Source: Chrysophaeum taylorii (lineage: Eukaryota; Sar; Pelagophyceae; Pelagomonadales; Pelagomonadaceae). Taken from it: 64,000 nt of DNA. Shown here piece after piece: positions 9,588 through 18,999 of this stretch. The notes below the pieces were generated by a model, which saw nothing but the letters and a program-made list of their open reading frames with translations, made no database searches and was not told the origin of the DNA. Location: positions 186,001 through 250,000 of the forward strand of contig JAQMWT010000081.1 of the NCBI GenBank assembly GCA_029834535.1, given 5' to 3'. How positions within the stretch are numbered: position 1 is the first letter of the stretch; the number at the start of each line of letters is the position of its first letter. A program made the position numbers and the translations under genes.

Positions 9588-10910
9588 ATGTGGATAGTCA
9601 ACAAAACACGTCAGGCACGCATGCCGTGGGTTTTGTGGGCACTCTGCTGCTGCTACTGCTGCTGGAGTTTGGGTGCTGGGGCGACGCCGATCCAGTACCG
9701 CAACGGGACAACGTTCCGGCCGGCACCGCTCAACGTCCGCGTGCTTCCCGGGCAGACGCCAAAGGGTTTCGGGGTCGGCGCTGACACCTCCTACGGCTTC
9801 AACCCGAGCCTGTCTGTGCTCCCCGCCGGCATAAAAAAGATCGTGCGGAAGGCCACGAAGAAAGCGCGGTCGAAGGGCGCCGCCTTTGGAAAGGCGTCGT
9901 TCGTGGCGTCGTTCCGGCACGTGAGACCCGTGTGCGGATACCTCGTCTCGATCGACAGGCGCGGCGATCGCGACGTCAAACCCAACCTCCACACGACCCT
10001 CGCCATCCTCGACGAGGACCTTCGCGTGGTTGTCGAGATCCGCGACGACCGCGGCGAGCTCTGGAACATGGAGCCGTTCCAGGACGTCAGGATCGTGCAC
10101 GAGACCGCGTTTGGCGGCGACCGCCTCCTCGCGACGGGAATGCACTACCGACCGACCACCTTCGAGGTCCTGTGGATCGAACTCGCCGCGAGCCAAAGTG
10201 GTGGTGTCACCGCCACGCTCAAGCGCGTAGAGCACCCCGACATCAAGTCGTCTTCCATGACGGGGGGTCGCAACTTTGGGATCATGTGGGACGGCAGGCC
10301 CAACTCCCCGTTCCGCGTGCTTCACTGGCTCAAGGGCGCGGGACAGATGGACGTCCGCCGCGGCATGCCGCCCCTCGAGTTGTTGGACCCCGCCGCCGTT
10401 TCCGACCGAATCCGCGACATCGACGACAACGATCCCGAATACCGCGGCCTCAAGCAGAACGTCTCGTCCCACAGGGTCCTCAAGCGCCTCCACAACAGCG
10501 GCAACCCCATCAGCCTCGACTTTTTCTGCCCGAACTTGGCCCTCGCCTTTGGCCACTACCACCTCGACACCCTAAAAACCAAGACCCACAACACCTACGT
10601 TCAGCAGTTTGTCATTTTCGAAAACAAACCCCCCTTCCGACACATCGCCACCTCGCCCCCCTTCTGCTTCGCCTCCCTCGACGGCCGCCCCCAACACTGC
10701 GAGATCGTCCAGTTTGTCGCGGGCTTCATCCTCCACAAAGACCGCCTCCTCATTACCTACGGCGTCAACGACTGCCTCTCCGCCTTCACCTCCATCCGCG
10801 TCGACACCCTCCTCCGCTTCATCGACCCAAACCTTCTTTCTGGCGGCAAACACCCCTTCTGCCGCCGCAAACGACGACGACGACGACGACGAGGGTTAGG
10901 GGAGTCGTAA
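9588..10910 (+). CDS. Secretory GH130-like beta-propeller protein, paralogue 2
   Basis: This gene starts 28 bp after the stop of its paralogue on the same strand, which indicates tandem duplication. It has a clear signal peptide: either from 9588 or, better aligned with paralogue 1, from the ATG at 9621 (MPWVLWALCCCYCCWSLGAG). The propeller-like blocks are intact: SYGFNPSLSVLP, SFRHVRPVCGY, FQDVRIV, GGRNFGIMWDGRP, HWLKG..MDVRRG, LHNSGNP, FGHYHLD, TSPPFCFASLD and TYGVNDCLSAFTSI. The predicted site of action is the secretory pathway or cell surface, with a sugar-related role suggested by the GH130-like order of motifs. The tail is Arg-rich, encoded partly by CGA repeats. Confidence 0.75.
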   Translation: MWIVNKTRQARMPWVLWALCCCYCCWSLGAGATPIQYRNGTTFRPAPLNVRVLPGQTPKGFGVGADTSYGFNPSLSVLPAGIKKIVRKATKKARSKGAAFGKASFVASFRHVRPVCGYLVSIDRRGDRDVKPNLHTTLAILDEDLRVVVEIRDDRGELWNMEPFQDVRIVHETAFGGDRLLATGMHYRPTTFEVLWIELAASQSGGVTATLKRVEHPDIKSSSMTGGRNFGIMWDGRPNSPFRVLHWLKGAGQMDVRRGMPPLELLDPAAVSDRIRDIDDNDPEYRGLKQNVSSHRVLKRLHNSGNPISLDFFCPNLALAFGHYHLDTLKTKTHNTYVQQFVIFENKPPFRHIATSPPFCFASLDGRPQHCEIVQFVAGFILHKDRLLITYGVNDCLSAFTSIRVDTLLRFIDPNLLSGGKHPFCRRKRRRRRRRGLGES

Positions 10911-11158
10911 TGACGATCACGACAGCGATCGAGAAATGGCACGGCGAACGGGTGCGTGGTCCCCGGGCAAATTACGGCCGCTGTTTTTTCGAAACAGCAG
11001 CCGCCCAGACACTCGGGGCAGAGTACGGGCCCTGGCGAGTCCTTCGTCGCCCGCCTTCGCCCTTAAGGCCGCCCTAGAACTCCCGTCTAGCTCGCGATTG
11101 AGTCATAGCGTCGGCACAGGTCGAGATCGTCTCAACGCCAAAGTTCGCGAGCCTGAGC

Positions 11159-11902
11159 GTGCCGCGAGTGAAAGTCCTCGCATCGAGCGGCGACGAGGCG
11201 CTTGTCGAGGACCGGGACGGCCGCCGGTGGTGGGCGCCTTCGTCCCACGTCGTCGGCTCGCGCGTCGTCGTCGCGAGAAGAAGCGTCGCGACGCTACGCG
11301 ACCCCCTAGCCGTTGCGAGGCGAGCGCTTCGGGAGGCGCCAACCCCGAGGATCCGCGGGACCGAGCGCGTGGGCTCGACGACCTGGGTGTTTCGCGGGGC
11401 GCTCGGTCTCCCGGAGTTGAAGGAAGTTCACGCGCTCGCCGCCTCTTGTCTCGAGGAGCGCTGGGGGACCGTGCGCCGGCGCACCGTCGGCGAGCCGGTG
11501 CGAAACAAGAGCCCGACGATGACGCACGCGAGACTCACCTCTCGATTTGCCGACCGCGCCCCCAGAGCGCTCGCCACCCTCACAAATCTCGTCTCTCCCG
11601 GCCTCTCGGTGAAGCAGTGCGATTACCTCGTCTACGGACCTGGCGACGCCGCCGGCTGGCACGACCACGCGGGCGAGTCGGTATTTTTCCTCGTCGCGCT
11701 TCTATGGGCCGACTGCGAGGGCGGGGACTTCGCCGTGCGCGAGACAACTATTCCCCTCGATCCGGGCGACGTCGTCCTCTGCGACAGCCGCGCCGACCAC
11801 AGAGTCAACCCCGTTCGCGTCGGCTCCCGCATCTCGCTCAACCTCGACTTCTGGGACCTCAAGGGCGCCCCCGACCGCCGATCCCCCCATGATCTCGTTT
11901 GA
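11159..11902 (+). CDS. 2-oxoglutarate/Fe(II) oxygenase-like protein
   Basis: The C-terminal half shows the double-stranded beta-helix pattern of prolyl-hydroxylase-like oxygenases: YGPGDAAGWHDHAGES (159-174), then FFLVALLWADCEGGDF, LDPGDVVLCDS, and a distal H214 followed ten residues later by R224 in VNPVRVGSRISL. The usual HxD metal motif reads H168-D-H170, so the expected acidic ligand is replaced. The N-terminus resembles a small SH3-like domain. The frame is open from 11102 but has no ATG before residue 122. The coordinate given is a GTG, and a short 5' exon is likely, for example from the ATG at 10936. The start is therefore unsettled. Confidence 0.65.
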   Translation: MPRVKVLASSGDEALVEDRDGRRWWAPSSHVVGSRVVVARRSVATLRDPLAVARRALREAPTPRIRGTERVGSTTWVFRGALGLPELKEVHALAASCLEERWGTVRRRTVGEPVRNKSPTMTHARLTSRFADRAPRALATLTNLVSPGLSVKQCDYLVYGPGDAAGWHDHAGESVFFLVALLWADCEGGDFAVRETTIPLDPGDVVLCDSRADHRVNPVRVGSRISLNLDFWDLKGAPDRRSPHDLV

Positions 11903-12595
11903 GTTTTGTCTAGACGACGTCCTAGTTCCTCCGGTTGTTGATCAAAGTCGGCGCGGAAAGTGGGTTGCGATTGTCTCTCTCTCTCGAGACCGCGGATCTC
12001 ATACAGTCGGTGTCGTTCATCATGGCGCCGACTTCCGCCCTTGTAAAATAACGACCACAGTGCTAGTAGTGGGGGACGTCGTGGTTTCTTCTTCTTCATC
12101 CTCCTCTTCCGCAAAGACGGGTTGTCGCTGGCCTGCCTAGACCTGCAAGACGGTGGTGGTGGATACATAATGTCGGTGATTGATTTTGGGGCGAAGACGG
12201 AAGGTTATCGACGAGTTGGTTGTCAGTCACATCGCGGTCTCCTCATCGCATGGCGACAAGCTTGATGGTCACTCTCCGCCGACCGACCTTTCGGCGCTCC
12301 TCGTCTACAGGCCCGTGATTCCGGACTGGCACCTGTCGGTCCGGCCTGGCTCCCATGCTCGGGAGAGGTCTGAAGTTAGTTAGTTAGTTAGTTAGTTATT
12401 GATTTTGGGCTTCGCCTCGAGGAAGCCAGTGGTCACTCCCTGTTCTCCTCATGTGTGCAAGCGTCGGCGACCATTTATTTATTATTGCCACGCACGCCGA
12501 AGTGTGGCGGACCTCTGCGCGGTGCTTTCACCATTATTATTATGCTTTCATACTTACCCTATATATGGTCACCAGCAGGGTAAGAAGATAGATAG
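11903..12595. other. Intergenic region containing a dispersed repeat
   Basis: Between the oxygenase and GUF1 no gene is supported. The region holds a dispersed repeat (12188-12388, listed separately), a GTTA tract at its right edge and an AT-richer stretch before GUF1 that probably holds its promoter. Confidence 0.5.
12188..12388 (+). repeat. Dispersed ~200-bp repeat, copy 1
   Basis: This stretch matches 35086-35284 in reverse complement with only a few differences by eye. It begins GGGGCGAAGACGG and ends GAAGTTAGTTAGT, and sequences on both sides differ between the copies. One frame is open across both copies and includes IDELVV, SSSHGDKLDGHSPPTD and VIPDWHLSVRPGSHA, so it may be a fragment of a mobile-element ORF. 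Confidence 0.8.
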
Positions 12596-14540
12596 ATGAT
12601 GATGCGTCGCGCCATCAGCAGCTTGGTGCGGCGGCGTCCGAGTGAGGTCGGCGAGGCCCTCGCCGAAATACCGCAGTCGCGGATGGTAAGCTTTAGTATC
12701 ATTGCTCACGTCGATCACGGGAAATCGTCGCTGAGCCAGCGGCTCCTGGAGCTTCAGGGAAACGTGGCGACGGGCGAGGAGTCCGCGCTAGACACGCTCG
12801 AGGTAGAAAAGTCGAGGGGCATTACGGTCAAGGCGGTGACGGCGAGCATGATGTACGGGGAGTGGCTCGTGAACTTGGTGGACACCCCCGGGCACGTGGA
12901 TTTCGCTCACGAGGTGCGGCGATCGCTCGCGGCGTGCGACGGCGCGCTTCTGTTGGTCGACGCCGCCCAGGGCATCGAGGCCCAAACGTTGTCGGTGGCA
13001 GCCGCAGCCCGATCGGCGGGCGTGCCTTTGATCGCCGCGTGCTCCAAGTGCGACCTCGTCACGGCCGATCCCGACGCCGTCGCGCTCGCGTTGTGCGCGT
13101 CTGGGCTGGTCGAAGACGACGACCCAGACCGCGTGCTGCGGCTCAGCGCCAAGACTGGGCTCGGCGTGCCGGAGGTGCTCCCCGCCGTGCTCGGGTTTGC
13201 GAAGCAAGAGGCCTCGTCGCGGTCCCTGCCGCTGCGCGCGCGAGTCGTAGATTCGAGGTACGACGCCAAGAGAGGCGCCGTGTGCGTCGTCCGCGTCGTC
13301 GACGGAGTCCTCCGCGAAAATCAGAAAATCATATTCTTGAGCCGTCCCGAGGAGGCGTTGAGCGTGCAAGAGGTCGGCCTCCTGACGCCGGCCCCGCTCC
13401 GGTCGTCGAGTCTTCCCGCGGGATGCGTGGGCTACGCGATTTGCGGACTCCGCGACGTCCGCCGGGCTCTCGTGGGAGACACCGTCGCGGAGAGCGCGGT
13501 CGAGCCGCTCGAGGCGGGGTTTCAACCCGCGATCCCCGCGCTCTACGCCTCGGTCTTTCCGCCGGACGGGGCGTTGTTCGACGACATGGCGCGCGCGGTG
13601 GACCGGCTCGCGCTCAACGACGCTGCCGTGACCGTCGAGCGCGAGCCTCCCCGCCCTAGTCTCGGCTCGGGGCTTCGCGTCGGTTTTCTGGGGGTCCTTC
13701 ACATGGACGTCTTCCGACAGCGTCTCCGGGACGAGTTCGACGCGGACGTCCTTTTTTGCGCACCCCTGGTTCCCTACCGCCTGGTGAAAAATGATGCCAC
13801 GGTAGTGGACGTAAAGTCCCTCGACGATTGGCCGGCGGTCGACGACGACGAGGTCGAGATCCTCGAACCCGTCGTCGACGTCGACGTCCTGGTCCCGACC
13901 TCCTTCTTGGGCGCCGCCGTCCAGACCCTCGAGCCCCGCGCCAAGCGCCAGCTCGCGCTCGAGACGACGGGCGAGACCACCGTTTTGAAGTACGTCCTTC
14001 CGTGGGCGAGGGTCGTCGACGGCCTCTCCGAAGAGCTCGCGAACGCGACCCGCGGCTACGCGAGCCTCGCCGTCGACCACGCACCCCGCTTCGAGACTGC
14101 TCGAGGCCTCGTCAAGGTCGACATCGCCCTCAACGGTACGACCGTCGACGCGTGAGTCCCTTGTCTCCGCCACCGCGTGACTGACTACTGGTCGTCGCCG
14201 TCGTCGCAGCCTTTCTTTCGTGGCCGCTCGCGACGACGCCGTCAAAAAGGGCCGCGACGCCGCAGCCAGTCTCAAAACTCATGTCCCACGACACCAGTTC
14301 GAAGTCGTAGTGCAGGCCAAGATCGGGGGAAAGGTGCTCGCGAGAGACCGCATCCCGCCATTCCGCAAAGACGTCCTCACCAAAGGGGGAAAAACCGTCG
14401 GAGGCGGCGACGTCACGCGCAAAAAAAAACTCCTCGAAAAACAAAAGCAGGGCAAGAAGCGTCAAAAGACCATTGGGAACGTCGCCCTCAGCCAAGACGC
14501 TTTCTGGGCCGTTCTCAATGTCAAAAATTCATCTCGCTAG
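12596..14540 (+). CDS. GUF1: Mitochondrial translation factor GUF1 (LepA/EF4), two exons
   Basis: The protein (about 628 residues; exons 12596-14151 and 14210-14540) is the ribosome back-translocating GTPase EF4/LepA. Motifs are AHVDHGKSS (37-45), RGITVKA (74-80), DTPGHVDF (96-103) and SKCD (150-153, with Ser for the usual Asn of NKxD), then the LepA-specific C-terminus with GGDVTRKKKLLEKQKQGKKR. Joining the exons restores the family's VDALSF stretch exactly, which supports the intron. The N-terminus (MMMRRAISSLVRRRPS) is Arg-rich and lacks acidic residues at first, as in mitochondrial presequences, so mitochondrial location is inferred. Triple ATG codons begin the frame. Confidence 0.93.
14152..14209 (+). 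other. Spliceosomal intron of GUF1 (58 nt)
   Basis: The intron starts GTGAGT and ends GTCGTCGCAG. A CTGAC sequence in the middle could serve as a branch point. Removing it joins codons for ...TTVDA and LSFVAARDD into the conserved LepA sequence; without removal the frame stops at 14153-14155. Confidence 0.9.
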
Positions 14541-16430
14541 AGTGAGTGCGAATACGCTTTTTTTTTTGACGCCGGCCGACCTACCTTACCTCTCGAGCGC
14601 GCGAGAACGAGAACGATCTGGCGCGTCGAGGCATTTTTTTTGGGAGACTTACTGCCACTCAATCTCACTATGCGCGCATCGTTTTTTCATGCACGTGTGG
14701 CGGCCTTGCGTTGGTCCAACTCGCGAGGTGCGCACCACCGCCGACCCAGACGTCGACCTCGACCTCGGGGCGTAGAGTCGGAAGAACCGCGAGGAACAAG
14801 CAAGACGCTGTTGATTTCGAGAGCCGCTGTGAAACGGGACACCGGCGCTCGCGCAAGTCCCGGGGCCACTTCACACCTCGACCTTAGCCTCGGTGGTTTG
14901 AAGCTTGGTTTCGGCGGCCGTCGGGTCCCGAGGAAGCCGCGCGCGCTCTTGATCTCTCGTATCGCTGTGGATCGCTGGCATTAAAATTTGCTGCGCGATT
15001 ACCGCCACAGTCGACTGCAAATTCTGCTGGGTGTGGATGGAGACATGGGTGAGAAATTCATTCAGGTCGTGCGGCTGCTGCTTAAGGAGAACGCGCGCCC
15101 GAATTCAACGGTCAACCGTATCTTCGAAAGAAACCGCGCAGACTGCGTCTGGGTACTACTACTTCCGATGATGCGCTGTCTATCAAACTCGAAAACTTGC
15201 ATACCAGACCAAAAAAATCTTCTCATTTAGGGAAGGCAACGGAGGAGCAGCCACCATATGGAGCTTTCTTGTGGCAAGCCAGCACGCAAAACTAACTCAA
15301 GACCGAGGTCGTGGGCATGACTATAGTCTGCGTCTGGGTGTAAGTCTATGTCAGAGTCTGGGAAACAAACAATGCACCTAGTGATACAGGAGCATGGACA
15401 GTGTCGAAGACAAAGTCCGGACTGAGGTCAACTTAGTTCATGATGACTCTGGGACACGCCCGGGCTAAGGTCACGAGCATGACTGTGGTCTGGGTACCCT
15501 GGTGTGTCTGGAGTCCGGATCTAGGTCTGGGGATGCACAAGGGAAAACGGGAGATCATGAGCACAAAAAAATCACGTTGCCGACGACGACGACGACGTCA
15601 AAGACAACATAGTTTGTACTAGAAGGTGGTCGGGGCCAAGGCAAAATGTGACAAGGTCAGGACTGGTGTCATCATGTGCATGACTGCGGTCTGTTTTCCC
15701 CTTTGACCGCATTCAGAGGTAATGTCCACTTTACATTCTTGCCTTTTCCTTGTTCCTCTCTGCGCTCATCCACATCCTGGCTTTTTGATGAGCCTCAGGG
15801 GAGATGCTGATCACAATAATAAAAATGGGGCAGTTCCAAGGGTCACAAGCATTTCGCGCGCGGGGGGTGCGGCCTACGGGAAAATAAATTATCTTTGGTG
15901 GTGGGGGGTAGGTCCGACTCAGAGTGGGGACGATGTGGTAAGTGGGGCCTGCAGGGTCGTGGTTCATTGTGGCGGAGCGTGCCGAACCACGACACGAGAA
16001 ACGGCAACAGGGCATGGACGACGAAGGGGATGAAAGGCGAAAAAGAGCCGGAGTAGGGGACGCTCCTGCTTTCTTTCGGCGTTCTTGTGGGTCACATCGA
16101 GAAACGGAACTATTCTGCCGAGAGCTAGTATTATGCCTGCAAAACGCACAAGACGGTACGCGGCGGAAGAACACGAATGCGGCGCGTTGCCACAAGATCG
16201 CAGCAGAAGAACATTGAGGAGACCTCGTAACAATTTTTTGATGGTTCTTTTCTCATCCATTGCGTAGCAGTTGACTCTTTTCGTCTGGCAAAAGAATTAT
16301 TTCGGTTAACAAACGTCGACCCGAGGACTAGTCCGAGGGGTTTACTTACGGTACCTTTGAGCGATGACGAAGCACCCTCCGTAATACCAGGAAGCTCCCA
16401 GGAAGGTGTATCAAGGTCCATTTCCCATGT
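14541..16430. other. Long gene-free region with a decayed repeat
   Basis: No frame in these 1.9 kb shows a recognisable domain or sustained coding bias. It includes the GUF1 3' UTR, a poly-T tract near 14564, the diverged repeats listed at 15300-15700, and presumably the PCYT2 promoter close to 16430. Confidence 0.5.
15300..15700 (+). repeat. Diverged repeats with GCATGACTGTGGTCTG core
   Basis: Three relatives of the core occur near 15316, 15477 and 15678 (GCATGACTATAGTCTG, GCATGACTGTGGTCTG, GCATGACTGCGGTCTG), each preceded by a GGTC-containing stretch. Fragments such as GTCCGGACTGAGGTC lie between them. They look like remnants of an old array. Confidence 0.55.
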
Positions 16431-17501
16431 ATGAATGACACAGAGGGAAGAGTCGGAGGTTTTCCTGGAGCGCGTGTGAAGACTAGCAGACCGAGCTTGG
16501 ACAACGATATCGTCATGGTTCCGAGCGTGCGCGTGTTCATGGACGGGGCGTTTGATGTGATGCACTTTGGGCACATGAACGCGTTCCGGCTCGGGCGGAG
16601 CCTCGGGACGGAGCTTGTCGTGGGCGTGAACTCTTCGGCGTCGATCGCCGCATGCAAGTGTGAACCGCTCATGAGTGATGCGGAGCGGGTCGCAATGGTT
16701 GCCTCCTGCAAGTTCGTCGACGAGGTGATCGAGAACGTGCCGTACGTGATGGACGCGGCCTACGTGGAGTACCTCGTCCGGGAGCACAAGATCGACTGGA
16801 TCGTCCACGGCGACGACGAGTGCGTCGTCGACGGCGTCGACGCGTACGAGGCGGCCAAGAGCCTCGGCCGCTTCCAGACCATCCCGCGTACGCAGGATAT
16901 TTCCACCACCGATCTCGTCGGCCGCATGCTCTGCCTCAGCAAGCCGGGGCCCTTGAGTCTTGGGGCACTCGAGCGCGCCTTCGCGAGCGGCCGCTGCCCG
17001 AGCGGGAAGGTCGTCTACGTATGCGGCGGATTCGACCTCTTCCACAGCGGCCATGTCGACATGCTTGCCGACGCCCGCGCCAAGGGCGACTACTTGCTTG
17101 TCGGGGTGCACGCCGACGCCGTGCTGGCCGCGCCTCCGCTCATGACGTCGCGCGAGCGCGCCTTGTCCGTCCTCGGATGCCGTCACGCCGACGACGTCGT
17201 CGTCGACGCCCCCCTCGTTGTTGACGACACTCTTCTCGACTCGTTCAACGTCGCCATCGTCGTCATTGCCGGCGGCGAGGGTGGTGGCGAGGCTTACGCC
17301 ATCCCGCGACGCCGAGGCATGCTGGTGGAGATAACGACGCCGCCGGGTCGGCTCACCACGTCGGAAATCAAGCGCCGCGTCGCCCAGCGCACCGACGCCC
17401 TGGTTGCCCGTTACGCCGTCAAGACTTCAAAGCAACAACAGCGCCCGTGTGTATCGCCCGCCCGCCACTTTGACTTCCCGGTGGTGGCGACGTGCCCCTG
17501 A
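16431..17501 (+). CDS. PCYT2: Ethanolamine-phosphate cytidylyltransferase
   Basis: This is the CDP-ethanolamine-forming enzyme of the Kennedy pathway for phosphatidylethanolamine. It has the typical two tandem cytidylyltransferase folds: the first with DGAFDVMHFGH (38-48; HxGH 45-48) and PRTQDISTTDL (152-162, variant of RTxGISTT), the second with GGFDLFHSGH (199-208) and SRERALSVLGC. Its length of 356 residues is close to that of other ECTs. The first ATG is at 16431; a second at 16515 (MVPSVRVF) is also possible. No membrane segment is visible, so a cytosolic or peripheral location is likely. Confidence 0.93.
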   Translation: MNDTEGRVGGFPGARVKTSRPSLDNDIVMVPSVRVFMDGAFDVMHFGHMNAFRLGRSLGTELVVGVNSSASIAACKCEPLMSDAERVAMVASCKFVDEVIENVPYVMDAAYVEYLVREHKIDWIVHGDDECVVDGVDAYEAAKSLGRFQTIPRTQDISTTDLVGRMLCLSKPGPLSLGALERAFASGRCPSGKVVYVCGGFDLFHSGHVDMLADARAKGDYLLVGVHADAVLAAPPLMTSRERALSVLGCRHADDVVVDAPLVVDDTLLDSFNVAIVVIAGGEGGGEAYAIPRRRGMLVEITTPPGRLTTSEIKRRVAQRTDALVARYAVKTSKQQQRPCVSPARHFDFPVVATCP

Positions 17502-17562
17502 TAACAACAACAACGAGAAAGTGTATATACCTAATAAAAGTATCGTCTGTACAGCACCGAGA

Positions 17563-18999
17563 TCATGGCGGCGCCCTTTTCTCCTCCTCCCCCTCCTCCT
17601 CCTCCTCCTCGCGTTGGTGGTGGTCGCCGCCGTCGATGTCGCCCCTTTGGTCGGCCACACAATACTCGTCGCCGCCCCTTTGGTCGTCGGCCACACAATA
17701 CTCGTCGCCGCCGCTGCGTTCGGCCTCGAGGCGGAGGTAGGGGCCTCGGTAGGCGAGGAGGAGGCCGCAGCAGACTGCGAGGGTGAGGAAAACAAAGAGG
17801 GCGACGGGGGCGCCGCGGCCGCGCAGGAGCGCGGGAAGCGGGCGGCAGTGGCCGCGTTGCGAGCGAAGAAGGGCTTCGAAGACGTATATCGTGGCGATCG
17901 AGAGGACGTTGCCGCCACAAAAGAGAACGCCGGTCGAGACATCGGGGGGCGCGGGATAGGTGCACTCGACAGCAGTCTCCATGATGGTCGCGCTCGAGGC
18001 GACCATGGCCGCGCCGAGGAGCGCGAAGGCGAGGTAAAAGGAAACGACGTTTCGCGCGCAGAGGAGACCGAGCGTGGCAAGGATGTCGGCAACAGCCAGG
18101 GCGCGGAGCACGGGGCGGTAGGCGCGCGTTTGGTCGAGCAAGGCCCCGACGAGCGCCGCGGCAGGTATTCCGAACGAGACGAAGGTGGCGGTCATCGCGC
18201 CGACGACGTTGGCCGAGTAGCCACACGGTTTCAACCACTGCGCGGCCAAAGACAACAAGGTATTGAAAACCGAAATCCCCACGCAGAAGGCGAGCCAGAG
18301 CGCGAAGAAGTGTCGCCGCCGCAACGCGGCGCCCCACGACGACGCGAGGTCGCTAGCATCGCGGGGGAGCGTTTCGCCGCCGACGAAGCGCGTCGAGGTC
18401 CACGCCAGCGCGCAAACGACTGGCACCAGAAAGACGACATCGAGCGCGAGAACGGCGCCGTGCGGCGACGCGCCCGAGGCCCCGACGACAACAGGACTCA
18501 GCGCTTCGCCGAGCGCCTGGCCGAGAATGTTCCCGAGAAGGCCGAGCGTTGATGCGAGATCGCGCTCCGAAACCGGGAACCATGTCGTCCCGAGGGCCGC
18601 CGGTGTGTTGACGAGGTGGGGCTGGCCCAGCGCAGCGCACGCTTGACCGACGAGCGTCGCCGGAAACGAACCCCGAGCCCCGCCGAGCACTTTGATAGCG
18701 CCCCCAAACGCCATCCACCGGGCTGACTCGAGGAGCGTTGACCGCAGCCCCCCGCGTCGCATCGCGCGCCGCGCGAGCACCGACCCGGGCAAGTACAGAA
18801 TCGGATAGATCGTAGCCAGGAGAGTTACGAGCGTTTCGTTCACACCCAAAGCCGCGGCGGCTTCTTCCGGCACGGCCGTGAACATGATCCACGTGCACTG
18901 GCTGCACACCGTCAGCGATACGTAGATCCCGAGCTGCTCCCATCGTCGTCGCGCATACCGCTTCTGCTGGTTTTCATCCCTAAGAAGCGGTGCCTCCAT
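17563..18999 (-). CDS. Major facilitator transporter, SLC49/FLVCR-like
   Basis: The 478-residue protein has about twelve hydrophobic segments and a pattern typical of the SLC49 branch: RRWEQLGIYVSLTVCSQCTWIMF at the start, ATIYPILYLPGSVLA in the second helix region, GQACAALGQPHLVNTPA, and TTWFPVSERDLASTLGLLGNILGQALG. Animal members carry haem, choline or related cations; the substrate here is unknown. The soluble C-terminus contains a tandemly duplicated GDEYCVAD motif followed by a poly-Glu stretch. It is convergent with PCYT2, with 61 bp between stops. Confidence 0.82.
   Translation of the reverse strand: MEAPLLRDENQQKRYARRRWEQLGIYVSLTVCSQCTWIMFTAVPEEAAAALGVNETLVTLLATIYPILYLPGSVLARRAMRRGGLRSTLLESARWMAFGGAIKVLGGARGSFPATLVGQACAALGQPHLVNTPAALGTTWFPVSERDLASTLGLLGNILGQALGEALSPVVVGASGASPHGAVLALDVVFLVPVVCALAWTSTRFVGGETLPRDASDLASSWGAALRRRHFFALWLAFCVGISVFNTLLSLAAQWLKPCGYSANVVGAMTATFVSFGIPAAALVGALLDQTRAYRPVLRALAVADILATLGLLCARNVVSFYLAFALLGAAMVASSATIMETAVECTYPAPPDVSTGVLFCGGNVLSIATIYVFEALLRSQRGHCRPLPALLRGRGAPVALFVFLTLAVCCGLLLAYRGPYLRLEAERSGGDEYCVADDQRGGDEYCVADQRGDIDGGDHHQREEEEEEGEEEKRAPP
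17643..17711 (-). repeat. Short tandem duplication inside the transporter tail
   Basis: Two units of about 33-36 bp, each containing GGTC..GGCCACACAATACTCGTC, encode the repeated GDEYCVADxQRG in the C-terminal tail. The units differ by a three-base gain, so the frame is kept. Confidence 0.75.
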
